This document shows, piece after piece, positions 41,332-53,090 of a stretch of DNA of 64,000 nucleotides (within the stretch, counting starts at the first letter, position 1; each line of letters begins with the position of its first letter). This DNA is from Citrobacter youngae ATCC 29220 (GTDB lineage Bacteria; Pseudomonadota; Gammaproteobacteria; Enterobacterales; Enterobacteriaceae). The translations under genes and the position numbers were made by a program. Under the pieces are notes generated by a model. It saw nothing but the letters and a program-made list of their open reading frames with translations. It was not told where the DNA came from and did no database searches. Location: the NCBI RefSeq assembly GCF_000155975.1, contig NZ_GG730299.1:2167813-2231812 (forward strand), read 5' to 3'.

Positions 41332-41925
41332 GTGCGACATCTGACAACATTGTTGTTATCCCTGGTGGTGCTGGTCACCGCCGGGTGCGGTTGGCATCTG
41401 CGTAGTACTACGCAGGTTCCACCCTCAATGAAAACCATGATTCTGAACACTGGCGATCCCAACGGTCCGTTAAGCCGGGCGGTTCGGAACCAGCTGCGTC
41501 TGAACGGCGTTACGCTGCTTGAAGACGGTTCAATGCGTAAAGACGTGACGTCCTTACGTCTTGGTGCGGTCAGCATTTCGCAGGATACGGCGTCGGTATT
41601 CCAGAACGGTCAAACGGCGGAATACCAGATGGTCATGTCCGTAAGCGCTACCGTGCTGATTCCGGGGCATGATATTTACCCCATCAGCGCCAAGGTTTAT
41701 CGTTCGTTCTTTGACAACCCACAGGCGGCACTGGCGAAGGATAACGAGCAGGATTTAATCGTCCGAGAAATGTACGACAAAGCGGCGGAACAGTTGATTC
41801 GTAAGCTGCCAAGCGTACATGTGGCCGATGCGCAGTCATCCAGTGCGGATGCTGAGCCAGCGACGACGAAAGCCGCAGCGCCAACGTCATCTCCGGCGCG
41901 TGTCTCCACCACGCTGGGTAACTGA
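41332..41925 (+). CDS. lptE: LptE, LPS-assembly outer-membrane lipoprotein
   Basis: 197 aa from a GTG at 41332 after GGGAGGAAG. The signal peptide ends in the lipobox VTAGC, giving lipidated Cys19. LptE plugs the LptD barrel and helps insert LPS at the outer leaflet. It is slightly longer than E. coli LptE (193) by changes in the variable Ala/Ser/Thr-rich tail. Its stop overlaps the holA ATG by one base. Confidence 0.97.
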   Translation: MRHLTTLLLSLVVLVTAGCGWHLRSTTQVPPSMKTMILNTGDPNGPLSRAVRNQLRLNGVTLLEDGSMRKDVTSLRLGAVSISQDTASVFQNGQTAEYQMVMSVSATVLIPGHDIYPISAKVYRSFFDNPQAALAKDNEQDLIVREMYDKAAEQLIRKLPSVHVADAQSSSADAEPATTKAAAPTSSPARVSTTLGN

Positions 41926-42956
41926 TGCTCAAGCTGTACCCTGAACAACTCCGCGCACAGCTCAATGAAGGGCTGCGCGCGGCGTATTTACTCTTAGGCA
42001 ACGATCCTCTTTTATTGCAGGAAAGCCAGGATGCCATCCGTCAGGCTGCTGCTACGCAAGGATTCGAAGAACACCACGCTTTCACCCTGGACAACAGTAC
42101 CGACTGGGGAGAAATATTTTCACTCTGCCAGGCGATGAGCCTGTTTGCCAGCCGTCAAACCCTGCTTCTGCAGTTGCCTGAAAATGGCCCCAATGCCGCT
42201 ATTAACGAACAGCTCGCTTCACTCGTCACTCTGCTCCATGACGATCTGCTGCTGATTGTTCGCGGCAACAAGCTCACCAGGGCGCAGGAAAACGCCGCGT
42301 GGTATACCGGGCTGGCGAAAAACGCGGTGCAGGTAAGCTGTCAGACGCCAGAGCAAGCGCAGCTTCCACGCTGGGTCGCCGCACGAGCGAAACTTAACAA
42401 TCTGCAGCTGGATGACGCAGCCAATCAGCTGTTGTGCTATTGCTATGAAGGTAATCTGTTGGCCCTGGCGCAAGCGCTGGAGCGGTTAGCATTGCTTTGG
42501 CCTGATGGCAAACTCACGCTGCCTCGCGTAGAGAAAGCGGTGAATGATGCCGCGCACTTTACCCCGTTTCATTGGGTGGATGCGCTACTGATGGGCAAAA
42601 GCAAACGCGCGCTGCACATTCTGCAACAGTTACGTCTGGAAGGCTCTGAGCCGGTTATTTTGCTGCGTACAATACAGCGTGAGTTGTTGCTGCTGGTTAA
42701 TTTAAAACGACAGTCTGCCCACACGCCTTTGCGCGCGTTGTTTGATAAACACCGGGTGTGGCAAAATCGCCGGGGCATGATGGGAGATGCGCTAAACCGG
42801 CTGACCCCGGCGCAATTGCGTCAGGCGGTGACGCTGTTAACGCGTACGGAAATTACGCTTAAACAAGACTATGGTCAGTCAGTGTGGGGAGAACTGGAGG
42901 GACTTTCCCTTTTGCTCTGCCATAAATCGCTGGCCGATGTTTTTATTGATGGTTGA
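41925..42956 (+). CDS. holA: DNA polymerase III delta subunit
   Basis: 343 aa, E. coli length. The N-terminal clamp-binding region begins [20 protein letters not shown]; the AAA+-like fold lacks a functional Walker A ([12 protein letters not shown]), as is normal for delta. It opens the beta sliding clamp during loading, together with delta-prime, tau and gamma. Overlaps lptE by one base and precedes nadD by one base. Confidence 0.98.
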   Translation: MLKLYPEQLRAQLNEGLRAAYLLLGNDPLLLQESQDAIRQAAATQGFEEHHAFTLDNSTDWGEIFSLCQAMSLFASRQTLLLQLPENGPNAAINEQLASLVTLLHDDLLLIVRGNKLTRAQENAAWYTGLAKNAVQVSCQTPEQAQLPRWVAARAKLNNLQLDDAANQLLCYCYEGNLLALAQALERLALLWPDGKLTLPRVEKAVNDAAHFTPFHWVDALLMGKSKRALHILQQLRLEGSEPVILLRTIQRELLLLVNLKRQSAHTPLRALFDKHRVWQNRRGMMGDALNRLTPAQLRQAVTLLTRTEITLKQDYGQSVWGELEGLSLLLCHKSLADVFIDG

Positions 42957-42957
42957 T

Positions 42958-43599
42958 ATGAAATCATTGCAGGCTCTGTTCGGGGGCACCTTTGATCCGG
43001 TGCACTATGGTCATCTTAAACCCGTTGAAATTCTGGCGAATCTGATCGGACTTTCACGGGTCATTATCATGCCCAATAACGTGCCGCCACATCGTGCGCA
43101 GCCCGAAGCGTCCGGCGAACAGCGTAAGCGCATGGTTGAACTGGCTATTGCTGATAAGCCGCTGTTTTCTCTGGATGAACGTGAACTAAAACGCGATACC
43201 GCCTCCTACACGGCGCAAACGCTTCACGAGTGGCGCGAAGAGCAAGGCCCGGACGTGCCGTTAGCGTTTATTATTGGCCAAGACTCGCTGCTTACTTTTC
43301 CTTCCTGGCATGACTACGACACGATTCTGGGTAACACCCATCTGATCGTGTGCCGACGTCCGGGCTATCCACTCGAAATGGCGCAGGAAAAACACCAGCA
43401 GTGGCTGGAAGATCATCTGACCCATTCACCGGAAGATCTGCACAACCTGCCTTGCGGGAAAATTTATCTGGCCGAAACCCCGTGGTTTAACATTTCTGCC
43501 ACGCTCATCCGCGAGCGCCTGGAAAAAGGCGAGCCGTGCGACGACTTAATGCCAGGCGCTGTGCTTGACTATATCAATCAACAAGGGCTGTACCGCTAA
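42958..43599 (+). CDS. nadD: NadD, nicotinate-mononucleotide adenylyltransferase
   Basis: 213 aa from ATG 42958 ([20 protein letters not shown]); the longer frame reaching back into holA is not family sequence. Nucleotidyltransferase fold with [11 protein letters not shown] and the C-terminal [10 protein letters not shown] (ISxTxxR). It makes deamido-NAD from nicotinate mononucleotide and ATP. Its last 26 bases overlap the 3' end of the converging cobD. Confidence 0.98.
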   Translation: MKSLQALFGGTFDPVHYGHLKPVEILANLIGLSRVIIMPNNVPPHRAQPEASGEQRKRMVELAIADKPLFSLDERELKRDTASYTAQTLHEWREEQGPDVPLAFIIGQDSLLTFPSWHDYDTILGNTHLIVCRRPGYPLEMAQEKHQQWLEDHLTHSPEDLHNLPCGKIYLAETPWFNISATLIRERLEKGEPCDDLMPGAVLDYINQQGLYR

Positions 43600-44668
43600 G
43601 AACCTGGCGTAAGGCAGCCAGCAGGCGGTTATTCTCTTCCTGGCTGCGAACGGCTACCCGATAATAGCGCGCATCCAGCCCTGGATAGTTGGCGCAACTG
43701 CGGATCAAAACATGCTGCTCAAGCATCGCGCGTTGCAGATCAATATCCGCGCGATCGCAACGTAATAAACGATAATTTGCCCGACCGGGATACACCGTCA
43801 GGCCGGGCAGATCCTGCAGCTGTCGATCAAACCGCCCCCCTTCCTGCTCCAGCCATTCCCACGTCGCCTGCTGATAGGCGCTATCGCGTAAGATAATCCC
43901 GCCCGCCAGAGCAGCAAACGCGTTAATTGACCACGGCATTTGTCGGCTGCGCATCTGTGCAACGGCTTGCGGGTTACTGTTGACCAGATACCCCAGACGC
44001 AGTCCCGGTATCGCGTAGAACTTGGTGAGCGAGCGCAGTACCCAGATATGCGGATTCTCGTGCAGCAGGGGAATAAACCCTGGCTCACCGGCAATAAAAT
44101 CAATAAACGCCTCATCAAGGATCAGAGCGATCCCAAGCCACGCACAACGGGTAGCAATCGCGCGCAGCAGGTGGTTATCTGGCAGTAAACCGGTGGGATT
44201 GTTGGGCGTACAGAGAAACAGGCAGTCCAGCTCAGAGGTTAACGCATCAAGGATCGCCCCGGTAAGCTGCCAGCCATCGTCTTCGCACAGCGCAAATTCA
44301 TGGATCGTACATTCCCCCCCTTGTAGCGCCCGCCGATATTCAGCAAAACCGGGCGTGACGATCATCGCGTGGCGTGGCTTCAGGCCATGGACGAGGGTAA
44401 AAATAGACTCGGTCTCGCCGTTTCCGGCCAGGATCCACGAAGCCGGTATCTGATGATGTTCCGCCAGCGCCGCATGCAGTTGCGCGTAATCAACATCCGG
44501 GTAACGCTCCGCGCAGTCCAGATTGTCGACAATCGCGCGTTTTAAACCTGCCGGCATACCCAGCGGGTTAATATTCGCGCTAAAATCCAGCAATTGTTCA
44601 GGCGAGATACCCAACAACTCGGCGGCTTCTCGGGTATTACCACCATGCGCGCTCTTTAATAAAGACAT
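43574..44668 (-). CDS. cobD: CobD, L-threonine-O-3-phosphate decarboxylase
   Basis: 364 aa from the ATG of [20 protein letters not shown], matching Salmonella CobD in length; a 22-codon upward extension is not conserved. Fold-type I PLP enzyme: N-terminal [37 protein letters not shown] lysine in [16 protein letters not shown] and C-terminal [10 protein letters not shown] with the phosphate-binding Arg. It makes (R)-1-amino-2-propanol O-phosphate, the linker of the cobalamin nucleotide loop. E. coli K-12 lacks it. Divergent from cobC. Confidence 0.95.
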   Translation of the reverse strand: MSLLKSAHGGNTREAAELLGISPEQLLDFSANINPLGMPAGLKRAIVDNLDCAERYPDVDYAQLHAALAEHHQIPASWILAGNGETESIFTLVHGLKPRHAMIVTPGFAEYRRALQGGECTIHEFALCEDDGWQLTGAILDALTSELDCLFLCTPNNPTGLLPDNHLLRAIATRCAWLGIALILDEAFIDFIAGEPGFIPLLHENPHIWVLRSLTKFYAIPGLRLGYLVNSNPQAVAQMRSRQMPWSINAFAALAGGIILRDSAYQQATWEWLEQEGGRFDRQLQDLPGLTVYPGRANYRLLRCDRADIDLQRAMLEQHVLIRSCANYPGLDARYYRVAVRSQEENNRLLAALRQVLSGTALVD

Positions 44669-44764
44669 CGTGCCGCTCCACGTAAAAAAGGGTATTTTAG
44701 TGAAAAAACTCTGCGCAATCAGGGCAAACATCATATTTTGCGCGAATAGCTTCTTGAGGAAAAC

Positions 44765-45376
44765 ATGAGACTCTGGTTAGTACGACATGGCGAAACCGAT
44801 GCCAATGTCGCCGGATTATACAGCGGCCACGCCCCTACAGCGCTAACGGCGCGGGGAATCGCTCAGGCGCAAACAGTGGGGACGCTGTTACGCAATGTTC
44901 CTGTCGACAACGTGCTTTGCAGTGAACTCGAACGCGCCCGCCATACGGCCCGGCTGGTCCTCGCAGAACGTGACCTACCTGTGCGTATAATGCCCGAGCT
45001 GAATGAAATGTTTTTTGGTGACTGGGAAATGCGCCACCACCGCGATTTGGCGCGCGAAGACGCTGAAAATTACGCTTTGTGGTGTAACGACTGGCAGAAC
45101 GCAACGCCCACCAATGGCGAGAGTTTTCAGGCATTTTCTCAGCGGGTTGAACGCTTCATTGCCCAACTTGCTGATTATAAAGCGTGCCAAAACCTGCTGG
45201 TGGTGAGTCACCAGGGGGTGCTGAGCGTGTTGATCGCTCGTCTTCTGTCCATGCCGGCTGCGGCAATGTGGCATTTCCGCGTCGAACAAGGCTGCTGGAG
45301 CGCAATAGATTTACACGACGATTTTGCGGTTCTTAAAGTGCTTAACAGTCGGGCCGTGTGGCGCGAAGGTGAGTGA
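44765..45376 (+). CDS. cobC: CobC, adenosylcobalamin/alpha-ribazole phosphatase
   Basis: 203 aa. Histidine-phosphatase fold: RHG at residues 7-9 ([10 protein letters not shown]), [21 protein letters not shown] and the second catalytic His in [10 protein letters not shown]. It removes phosphate from alpha-ribazole-5'-P or adenosylcobalamin-5'-P late in nucleotide-loop assembly. Ninety-six bp separate its start from that of cobD, on the opposite strand. The gap 45377-45630 after it shows no gene; it presumably holds the rsfS promoter. Confidence 0.95.
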   Translation: MRLWLVRHGETDANVAGLYSGHAPTALTARGIAQAQTVGTLLRNVPVDNVLCSELERARHTARLVLAERDLPVRIMPELNEMFFGDWEMRHHRDLAREDAENYALWCNDWQNATPTNGESFQAFSQRVERFIAQLADYKACQNLLVVSHQGVLSVLIARLLSMPAAAMWHFRVEQGCWSAIDLHDDFAVLKVLNSRAVWREGE

Positions 45377-45594
45377 AAGCGCTGTTTTTTATGTCGAAGG
45401 GCCTCTCTCCCATTGACACCCCCTGACAGGCTGTTATTCTCCGCAACCTGACTTTTCCCGCCCTTCAGAGCTTTGCAGAAATTGTTTTACAAAAATGGCG
45501 ATGCATTCTGTGGCGTGGGATGGGATGATAGCGCACTTCAAAAGCGCTTTCGGAGACATTTGTCCCGATATCGCCTCTGGTTCAGGTATACTAA

Positions 45595-45948
<354 letters not shown>

Positions 45949-45951
45949 TGC

Positions 45952-46419
45952 GTGAAGCTGCAACTTGTCGCTGTGGGTACGAAAATGCCTGACTGGGTAC
46001 AAACCGGATTTACCGAGTATCTGCGTCGGTTTCCGAAAGATATGCCCTTTGAGCTGATCGAAATCCCGGCAGGAAAACGCGGCAAGAACGCGGACATTAA
46101 ACGCATTCTCGACAAAGAGGGTGAGCAGATGCTGGCCGCCGCAGGCAAAAACCGCATCGTCACCCTTGATATCCCGGGCAAACCCTGGGACACGCCGCAG
46201 CTGGCGACCGAACTGGAACGCTGGAAACTGGACGGTCGTGACGTCAGTCTGCTGATCGGCGGGCCGGAAGGCCTTTCTCCCGCCTGTAAAGCGGCGGCGG
46301 AACAAAGCTGGTCGCTCTCTGCATTAACCCTTCCTCACCCTCTGGTTCGGGTTCTGGTCGCGGAGAGTCTGTACAGGGCGTGGAGCATTACCACCAACCA
46401 TCCTTATCACCGTGAGTGA
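45952..46419 (+). CDS. rlmH: RlmH, 23S rRNA pseudouridine-1915 N3-methyltransferase
   Basis: 155 aa from a GTG at 45952, three bases after the rsfS stop. SPOUT-class knot methyltransferase: [20 protein letters not shown] forms the C-terminal knot, and [11 protein letters not shown] is the SAM-binding loop. It methylates pseudouridine 1915 in helix 69 of assembled 70S ribosomes. Confidence 0.97.
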   Translation: MKLQLVAVGTKMPDWVQTGFTEYLRRFPKDMPFELIEIPAGKRGKNADIKRILDKEGEQMLAAAGKNRIVTLDIPGKPWDTPQLATELERWKLDGRDVSLLIGGPEGLSPACKAAAEQSWSLSALTLPHPLVRVLVAESLYRAWSITTNHPYHRE

Positions 46420-46449
46420 TCATTGATTCTTGAGTAGATTAAGCAGCGG

Positions 46450-48351
46450 ATGAAACTACAGAATTCTTTTCGCGACTATTCGGCTGAGTCTGCGCTGTTT
46501 GTGCGCCGGGCGCTGGTCGCTTTTTTGGGGATTTTGCTGCTAACCGGCGTGCTGATCGCCAACCTGTATAATCTGCAAATCGTTCGCTTTACTGACTATC
46601 AGACCCGTTCGAACGAAAACCGCATCAAACTGGTACCTATTCCTCCCAGTCGCGGCATCATTTATGACCGCAACGGAATTCCGCTCGCCCTTAACCGCAC
46701 CATTTATCAGATTGAAATGATGCCGGAGAAGGTAGACAACATTCAGGATACGCTCGACGCGCTGCGTAACGTCGTTGACCTGACGGACGACGATATTGCC
46801 GCGTTTAAAAAAGAGCGCGCCCGTTCGCACCGCTTCACCTCTATTCCGGTAAAAACCAACCTGACTGAAGTTCAGGTCGCACGGTTTGCCGTAAACCAAT
46901 ATCGCTTTCCCGGCGTCGAAGTTAAAGGCTATAAACGCCGCTACTATCCATACGGCTCCGCCCTGACCCACGTGATTGGCTATGTATCGAAGATTAACGA
47001 TAAAGACGTGGACCGCCTGGACAAAGACGGCAAACTGGCTAACTACGCGGCGACGCACGATATCGGTAAGCTCGGCATTGAACGCTATTATGAAGACGTG
47101 CTGCATGGGCAGACCGGTTATGAAGAAGTTGAAGTCAACAACCGCGGTCGCGTCATTCGTCAGCTAAAAGAGGTCGCGCCGCAGGCCGGGCATGATATTT
47201 ATCTCACGCTTGATTTGAAGCTCCAGCAGTATATTGAAACGCTGCTGGCGGGCAGCCGGGCAGCCGTGGTCGTCACCGATCCGCGTACCGGTGGCGTTCT
47301 GGCGCTGGTCTCCATGCCAAGCTACGACCCGAACCTGTTTGTGGATGGCATCTCCAGCAAAGATTACTCCGGGTTACTCAATGACCCAAATACCCCCCTG
47401 GTTAACCGCGCCACGCAAGGCGTTTATCCTCCGGCTTCGACGGTTAAGCCATATGTCGCGGTATCTGCATTAAGCGCAGGCGTCATCACCCGCAATACCG
47501 GCCTGTTCGATCCGGGCTGGTGGCAGTTACCCGGCTCTGAGAAACGCTACCGCGACTGGAAAAAGTGGGGGCACGGCCATCTGAACATCACCCGTTCTCT
47601 GGAAGAGTCCGCGGATACGTTTTTCTATCAAATCGCCTATGATATGGGGATAGACCGACTTTCAGAGTGGATGAGCAAGTTTGGCTATGGTCAATATACC
47701 GGCATCGATCTTGCCGAAGAGCGCTCTGGAAACATGCCAACCCGCGAGTGGAAGCAAAAACGGTTTAAAAAGCCATGGTACCAGGGTGATACCATTCCGG
47801 TCGGCATCGGTCAGGGTTACTGGACAGCAACCCCTATCCAGATGAGTAAGGCGTTGATGATCCTTATCAACGACGGTTTGGTAAAAGTCCCGCATCTGCT
47901 AATGAGCACGGCAGAAAACGGCAAGCAAGTACCGTGGGTACAGCCGCACGAGCCGCCCGTTGGCGATATTCATTCCGGTTACTGGGAAATCGCCAAAGAC
48001 GGTATGTACGGCGTCGCTAACCGCCCTAACGGGACCGCGCATAAGTATTTCGCCGGCGCGCCTTACAAAATTGCGGCGAAATCCGGTACGGCACAGGTCT
48101 TTGGCCTGAAAGCCAATGAAACCTATAACGCGCATAAGATCGCCGAACGCTTACGTGACCACAAGTTAATGACGGCCTTCGCACCCTATGATAAACCCCA
48201 GGTCGCTGTCGCCATGATCCTTGAGAACGGCGGTGCCGGTCCGGCAGTGGGGACGATTATGCGCCAGATCCTTGACCACATTATGTTGGGCGACAACAAC
48301 ACCAATCTGCCTGCGGAAAACCCAGCGGTTGCAGCAGCTGAGGACCAATAA
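46450..48351 (+). CDS. mrdA: MrdA (PBP2), elongation-specific peptidoglycan transpeptidase
   Basis: 633 aa, E. coli length. One N-terminal membrane helix (about 22-44), a pedestal domain, and a periplasmic transpeptidase with nucleophile S330 in [15 protein letters not shown] and KSGTAQ. It crosslinks side-wall peptidoglycan in the elongasome together with RodA, MreBCD and RodZ; the target of mecillinam. Followed by mrdB after two bases. Confidence 0.98.
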   Translation: MKLQNSFRDYSAESALFVRRALVAFLGILLLTGVLIANLYNLQIVRFTDYQTRSNENRIKLVPIPPSRGIIYDRNGIPLALNRTIYQIEMMPEKVDNIQDTLDALRNVVDLTDDDIAAFKKERARSHRFTSIPVKTNLTEVQVARFAVNQYRFPGVEVKGYKRRYYPYGSALTHVIGYVSKINDKDVDRLDKDGKLANYAATHDIGKLGIERYYEDVLHGQTGYEEVEVNNRGRVIRQLKEVAPQAGHDIYLTLDLKLQQYIETLLAGSRAAVVVTDPRTGGVLALVSMPSYDPNLFVDGISSKDYSGLLNDPNTPLVNRATQGVYPPASTVKPYVAVSALSAGVITRNTGLFDPGWWQLPGSEKRYRDWKKWGHGHLNITRSLEESADTFFYQIAYDMGIDRLSEWMSKFGYGQYTGIDLAEERSGNMPTREWKQKRFKKPWYQGDTIPVGIGQGYWTATPIQMSKALMILINDGLVKVPHLLMSTAENGKQVPWVQPHEPPVGDIHSGYWEIAKDGMYGVANRPNGTAHKYFAGAPYKIAAKSGTAQVFGLKANETYNAHKIAERLRDHKLMTAFAPYDKPQVAVAMILENGGAGPAVGTIMRQILDHIMLGDNNTNLPAENPAVAAAEDQ

Positions 48352-48353
48352 TC

Positions 48354-49466
48354 GTGACGGATAATCCGAACAAAAAAACATTTTGGGACAAAATCCACAT
48401 CGATCCCACAATGTTGCTTATTTTGCTGGCTCTGCTGGTCTACAGCTCGCTGGTCATCTGGAGCGCCAGCGGCCAGGATATTGGCATGATGGAGCGTAAG
48501 GTCGGCCAGATCGCGATGGGTCTGGTCATCATGGTGGTGATGGCGCAAATTCCCCCCAGGGTTTATGAAGGTTGGGCGCCCTATCTCTATATCTTCTGCA
48601 TCATTCTGCTAGTGGCGGTAGATGCCTTCGGCGCTATTTCCAAAGGCGCCCAGCGCTGGCTGGACTTGGGTATCGTGCGTTTTCAGCCTTCTGAAATCGC
48701 TAAAATTGCCGTGCCGCTGATGGTTGCGCGCTTCATCAACCGCGATGTCTGCCCGCCATCGCTAAAAAATACCGCGATTGCGCTGGTGCTGATTTTTATG
48801 CCCACGCTGCTGGTTGCCGCCCAGCCAGACCTCGGTACTTCAATTCTGGTTGCCCTTTCTGGTCTGTTTGTCCTGTTCCTCTCCGGTTTGAGCTGGCGTT
48901 TAATCGGTGTCGCGGTCGTTTTGGTCGCCGCGTTTATTCCGATACTGTGGTTCTTCCTGATGCACGATTACCAGCGTCAGCGCGTTATGATGTTGCTCGA
49001 CCCGGAAACCGATCCGCTGGGCGCGGGTTATCATATTATTCAGTCTAAAATTGCTATTGGTTCCGGCGGATTACGCGGGAAAGGCTGGCTGCACGGTACG
49101 CAGTCACAGCTTGAGTTCTTACCCGAACGTCACACTGACTTTATCTTCGCGGTATTAGCAGAAGAGCTGGGTCTGGTGGGAATACTAATTCTGCTGACGC
49201 TGTATATTTTACTGATTATGCGTGGGTTATGGATCGCCGCCCGCGCGCAAACCACCTTTGGTCGCGTCATGGCCGGTGGTTTAATGTTGATATTATTCGT
49301 TTATGTCTTCGTAAATATTGGTATGGTGAGCGGTATTCTACCCGTGGTTGGGGTTCCACTCCCACTGGTCAGTTACGGAGGCTCGGCACTGATCGTGCTG
49401 ATGGCCGGGTTCGGGATTGTTATGTCGATCCATACCCATAGAAAAATGTTGTCGAAAAGCGTGTAA
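48354..49466 (+). CDS. mrdB: MrdB (RodA), SEDS peptidoglycan glycosyltransferase
   Basis: 370 aa from a GTG at 48354, two bases after the mrdA stop. About ten membrane helices. SEDS motifs include [47 protein letters not shown] and [11 protein letters not shown]. It polymerises lipid II into glycan strands during elongation and pairs with MrdA. Confidence 0.98.
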   Translation: MTDNPNKKTFWDKIHIDPTMLLILLALLVYSSLVIWSASGQDIGMMERKVGQIAMGLVIMVVMAQIPPRVYEGWAPYLYIFCIILLVAVDAFGAISKGAQRWLDLGIVRFQPSEIAKIAVPLMVARFINRDVCPPSLKNTAIALVLIFMPTLLVAAQPDLGTSILVALSGLFVLFLSGLSWRLIGVAVVLVAAFIPILWFFLMHDYQRQRVMMLLDPETDPLGAGYHIIQSKIAIGSGGLRGKGWLHGTQSQLEFLPERHTDFIFAVLAEELGLVGILILLTLYILLIMRGLWIAARAQTTFGRVMAGGLMLILFVYVFVNIGMVSGILPVVGVPLPLVSYGGSALIVLMAGFGIVMSIHTHRKMLSKSV

Positions 49467-49476
49467 GGGGTACGCA

Positions 49477-50571
49477 ATGCGTAAGCAGTGGCTTGGTATC
49501 TGCATCGCAGCAGGAATGCTCGCGGCGTGTTCGAATGATGATGGTCAGCAACAGGTTGCTGTCGCGCCGCAGCCTGCGGTGTGTAATGGTCCGATTGTTG
49601 AAATCAGCGGGGCCGATCCGCGCTTTGAACCCCTGAACCCAACGGCAAATCAGGACTACCAGCGTGACGGTAAAAGCTACAAAATCGTCCAGGATCCCTC
49701 CCGCTTTAGCCAGGCCGGGCTTGCCGCTATTTATGATGCGGAGCCGGGAAGTAATTTAACCGCGTCTGGTGAAGCGTTTGACCCAATGCAGCTGACCGCA
49801 GCGCATCCTACGCTGCCAATCCCAAGCTATGCCAGAATAACCAACCTGGCAAACGGCAGGATGATCGTCGTACGCATTAACGATCGTGGTCCGTACGGCA
49901 ACGACCGCGTGATTTCGCTTTCACGCGCCGCCGCCGACCGTCTGAACACGTCTAACAACACCAAAGTACGTATCGACCCAATCATCGTCGCGCAGGATGG
50001 TTCATTATCCGGACCAGGAATGGCCTGTACGACTGTGGCGAAACAAACCTATGCCCTGCCCGCGCGCCCTGATTTAAGCGGTGGTGGCGCTACGTCTTCC
50101 GCACCGGATGCAGGCCAGCCGCAAAATGACATCCGCCCCATCAGCAATTCCACGCTGAAAAGTGAAGATACCAGCGGTGCGCCGGTCAACAGCAGTGGTT
50201 TCCTCGGCGCGCCCACAACGCTTGCTGCAGGTGTACTTGAAGGCAGCGAACCCACGCCTGCGCCACAGCCTGTAACCGCCGCTCCCGCAGCGTCAACCGC
50301 CCCGGTATCCGCGCCAGCAGCCGTTGCCGCGCCAGCCGCTACGGCCAACGGAAACTATGTCGTCCAGGTCGGCGCGGTTAGCGATCAAACACGTGCGCAG
50401 CAGTATCAAAAACGCTTAAGCCAGCAGTTTGGCGTCCCTGGCCGGGTAGTGCAAAACGGCGCGGTATGGCGTATTCAGATGGGGCCATTCGCCAGCAAAG
50501 CTGAAGCCACCTCATTGCAGCAGCGTCTTCAATCCGAGGCGCAATTACAGTCCTTCATCACCGGCGTGTAA
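49477..50571 (+). CDS. rlpA: RlpA, septal-ring lipoprotein (lytic transglycosylase family)
   Basis: 364 aa from ATG 49477 behind AAGGGG; a frame extension back into mrdB is discarded. Lipobox LAACS gives lipidated Cys18. A double-psi beta-barrel of RlpA type covers about 75-180 (ASGEAFDPMQLTAAHPTLPI; VRINDRGPYGNDRVISLS). A Pro/Ala/Ser-rich linker and a C-terminal SPOR domain (about 290-362: YVVQVGAVSDQTRAQQY) bind denuded septal glycan. In Pseudomonas it cuts denuded strands; in E. coli its enzymatic role is unproven. Confidence 0.96.
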   Translation: MRKQWLGICIAAGMLAACSNDDGQQQVAVAPQPAVCNGPIVEISGADPRFEPLNPTANQDYQRDGKSYKIVQDPSRFSQAGLAAIYDAEPGSNLTASGEAFDPMQLTAAHPTLPIPSYARITNLANGRMIVVRINDRGPYGNDRVISLSRAAADRLNTSNNTKVRIDPIIVAQDGSLSGPGMACTTVAKQTYALPARPDLSGGGATSSAPDAGQPQNDIRPISNSTLKSEDTSGAPVNSSGFLGAPTTLAAGVLEGSEPTPAPQPVTAAPAASTAPVSAPAAVAAPAATANGNYVVQVGAVSDQTRAQQYQKRLSQQFGVPGRVVQNGAVWRIQMGPFASKAEATSLQQRLQSEAQLQSFITGV

Positions 50572-50660
50572 TAACGTAAACCGGGCATCTGAATTGTCAA
50601 TTTCTGTAAATGACATTCACAAAGTCACGCGGAAAGTCAGATGCCTGCCCGTTATGCATT

Positions 50661-50669
50661 TGCTATAGT
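50661..50669 (+). promoter_or_regulatory. Extended -10 element likely for dacA
   Basis: TGCTATAGT (TGn plus TATAGT) lies 45 bp upstream of the dacA ATG in the 142-bp gap after rlpA. Confidence 0.5.
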
Positions 50670-50713
50670 AGGGCACTTTTTTTAATTTCATCACGGACGT
50701 CGTAGTTCAGACC

Positions 50714-51925
50714 ATGAAGACCACTTTTTCCGCTCGTTTCGTGCAGCGTATGGCGCTCACCGCGGCTCTCTGCGCAGCTTCTCTCTCTGCTGCCCATGCC
50801 GATGACCTGAATATTAAAACCATGATCCCCGGTGTTCCGCAGATCGATGCGGAGTCGTATATCCTGATTGATTACAATTCGGGTAAAGTTCTGGCAGAAC
50901 AGAATGCGGACTCTCGCCGCGATCCCGCCAGTCTGACCAAAATGATGACCAGCTACGTCATCGGCCAGGCAATGAAAGCCGGGAAGTTCAAAGAAACCGA
51001 TCTGGTCACCGTCGGCAATGACGCCTGGGCTACGGGTAACCCGGTCTTTAAAGGATCATCGTTGATGTTCCTGAAGCCTGGCATGCAGGTTCCTGTCTCA
51101 CAGCTCATTCGCGGTATTAACCTGCAGTCCGGAAACGACGCCTGCGTAGCGATGGCTGACTTCGCTGCCGGTAGTCAGGATGCTTTCGTCGGTCTGATGA
51201 ACAGCTATGTGAACGCGCTGGGTCTGAAAAATACCCACTTCCAGACTGTCCATGGTCTGGATGCGGACGGCCAGTACAGTTCAGCCCGCGACATGGCAAT
51301 GATTGGCCAGGCGCTGATTCGCGACGTGCCTAATGAATACTCTATCTATAAAGAAAAAGAGTTTACTTTCAATGGCATCCGTCAGCTCAACCGTAACGGT
51401 CTGCTGTGGGATAACAGCCTGAATGTTGACGGTATCAAAACCGGTCACACCGATAAGGCTGGCTATAACCTCGTTGCATCCGCAACCGAAGGCCAGATGC
51501 GGCTGATCTCCGCCGTCATGGGTGGTCGCACCTATAAAGGTCGCGAAACTGAAAGTAAAAAACTGCTGACCTGGGGCTTCCGTTTCTTCGAAACCGTCAA
51601 CCCGCTGAAAGTCGGTAAAGAGTTTGCTTCTGAACCAGCCTGGTTTGGTAATACCGATCGCGCGTCGTTAGGCGTTGATAAAGATGTCTACCTGACCATT
51701 CCGCGCGGCCGTATGAAAGATCTGAAAGCCAGCTACGTGCTGAACACCACCGAACTGCACGCGCCGCTGCAGAAAAATCAGGTTGTCGGCACCATTAACT
51801 TCCAGCTTGATGGCAAAACCATTGAACAGCGCCCGCTGGTCGTCCTGCAGGAAATCCCGGAAGGCAACTTCTTTGGGAAAATCATTGATTACATTAAATT
51901 AATGTTCCATCACTGGTTTGGCTAA
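50714..51925 (+). CDS. dacA: DacA (PBP5), D-alanyl-D-alanine carboxypeptidase
   Basis: 403 aa, E. coli length. Signal peptide 1-29 ends AAHA before DDLNIKT. Nucleophile S73 in SLTK, SGN in LQSGNDAC and KTG in [11 protein letters not shown]. The C-terminal domain ends in an amphipathic membrane anchor ([16 protein letters not shown]). It removes terminal D-Ala from pentapeptides and so limits crosslinking and keeps cell shape regular. Confidence 0.98.
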   Translation: MKTTFSARFVQRMALTAALCAASLSAAHADDLNIKTMIPGVPQIDAESYILIDYNSGKVLAEQNADSRRDPASLTKMMTSYVIGQAMKAGKFKETDLVTVGNDAWATGNPVFKGSSLMFLKPGMQVPVSQLIRGINLQSGNDACVAMADFAAGSQDAFVGLMNSYVNALGLKNTHFQTVHGLDADGQYSSARDMAMIGQALIRDVPNEYSIYKEKEFTFNGIRQLNRNGLLWDNSLNVDGIKTGHTDKAGYNLVASATEGQMRLISAVMGGRTYKGRETESKKLLTWGFRFFETVNPLKVGKEFASEPAWFGNTDRASLGVDKDVYLTIPRGRMKDLKASYVLNTTELHAPLQKNQVVGTINFQLDGKTIEQRPLVVLQEIPEGNFFGKIIDYIKLMFHHWFG

Positions 51926-51978
51926 AAATCGAACACTTGAAAGTGTGATTTACGTCCCCATATACTAGGTATCCAGAT

Positions 51979-52011
51979 AACTCCCACGCGCTGTGGGAGT
52001 TATTATTTTTT
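51979..52011 (+). terminator. Intrinsic terminator after dacA
   Basis: The stem AACTCCCAC/GTGGGAGTT is followed by ATTATTTTTT, 54 bp after the dacA stop. Confidence 0.88.
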
Positions 52012-52031
52012 GATGTAACGCCGGAGCTGAC

Positions 52032-52295
52032 ATGAAAACCAAACTTAACGAACTGCTTGAATTCCCTACTCCATTTACTTACAAAGTAATGGGGCAGGCG
52101 TTGCCTGAGCTGGTTGATCAGGTGGTTGAAGTGGTACAGCGCCATGCGCCAGGTGATTACTCCCCGACGGTAAAACCGAGCAGCAAAGGCAACTACCACT
52201 CGGTCTCAATCACCATCACTGCTACACACATTGAGCAGGTTGAAACGCTGTACGAAGAATTAGGCAATATCGATATCGTACGCATGGTGCTGTAA
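52032..52295 (+). CDS. ybeD: YbeD, small ACT-like-fold protein (DUF493)
   Basis: 87 aa, E. coli length, starting [20 protein letters not shown]. The beta-alpha pattern ([49 protein letters not shown]) fits the known ferredoxin-like ACT-type fold. No established function; conserved as neighbour of dacA and lipB. Confidence 0.94.
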   Translation: MKTKLNELLEFPTPFTYKVMGQALPELVDQVVEVVQRHAPGDYSPTVKPSSKGNYHSVSITITATHIEQVETLYEELGNIDIVRMVL

Positions 52296-52408
52296 AAACC
52301 TGTCGGTTACCCGCTGCATCCCCGCTCGGGTAACCCCTCCCCCCTGTGATATACTTTTCCCCTCTTTAACATTCTCTACTCTGTGTGAGTATCTACGGAG
52401 ATGCCGTT

Positions 52409-53050
52409 TTGTATCAGGATAAAATTCTGGTCCGCCAGCTCGGTCTTCAACCTTACGAGCCAGTTTCTCTGGCCATGCACGAATTCACCGATACCCGCGA
52501 TGAAAACAGTCATGATGAAATCTGGCTGGTAGAGCATTATCCTGTCTTTACCCAGGGTCAGGCCGGTAAAGCAGAGCACGTACTGATGCCGGGAGATATT
52601 CCGGTGATCCAGAGCGATCGCGGCGGTCAGGTGACCTACCACGGACCGGGTCAACAGGTCATGTATGTGCTGTTGAACCTGAAACGCCGCAAACTGGGCG
52701 TTCGTGAACTGGTTACGCTGCTGGAGCAAACCGTCGTCAATACCCTTGCGGAAATCGGCATTGACGCCCACCCGCGAGCCGATGCGCCGGGCGTATACGT
52801 TGGTGAGAAGAAAATTTGCTCATTAGGGTTACGTATTCGTAAAGGATGTTCATTTCACGGCTTAGCGCTTAACGTGGATATGGACCTGTCGCCTTTCCTG
52901 CGTATCAACCCTTGTGGTTATGCCGGAATGGAGATGGCGAAAGTATCACAGTGGGATAGCGCAGCCACGACAGAGAGCGTTCGCCCCCGGCTGCTGGCCA
53001 ATATTCTGGCGCTGTTGGGTAACCCACCGCACGAGTACGTTGCGGACTGA
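52409..53050 (+). CDS. lipB: LipB, octanoyl-[ACP]:protein N-octanoyltransferase
   Basis: 213 aa from the TTG at 52409, eight bases after ACGGAGA, matching E. coli LipB (213 aa, LYQDK start). A GTG at 52385 is in frame but precedes this ribosome site. Motifs: [15 protein letters not shown], the catalytic Lys in [12 protein letters not shown] and the catalytic Cys in [11 protein letters not shown]. It transfers octanoate from ACP to lipoyl domains for LipA. ybeF, which separates lipB and lipA in E. coli, is missing. Confidence 0.95.
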   Translation: MYQDKILVRQLGLQPYEPVSLAMHEFTDTRDENSHDEIWLVEHYPVFTQGQAGKAEHVLMPGDIPVIQSDRGGQVTYHGPGQQVMYVLLNLKRRKLGVRELVTLLEQTVVNTLAEIGIDAHPRADAPGVYVGEKKICSLGLRIRKGCSFHGLALNVDMDLSPFLRINPCGYAGMEMAKVSQWDSAATTESVRPRLLANILALLGNPPHEYVAD

Positions 53051-53064
53051 AAATACGCTCATAC

Positions 53065-53090
53065 TTTGCCACGGCATATGTTGTGGCAAA
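53065..53090. promoter_or_regulatory. Perfect dyad in the lipB-lipA gap, function unknown
   Basis: TTTGCCAC and GTGGCAAA form a perfect 8-bp inverted repeat with a 10-bp spacer (GGCATATGTT), 14 bp after the lipB stop. A third related element, TTTTGCCAG, follows near 53116. No T-run follows, so an operator or mRNA hairpin is more likely than a terminator. Confidence 0.5.

Noticed and set aside
38876-41350. Open frame of 824 codons on the minus strand opposite leuS
   Set aside because: It is a shadow of leuS codon bias: the opposite strand encodes a full-length, motif-complete LeuRS, and the minus-strand translation shows no recognisable domain or consistent start and ribosome site.
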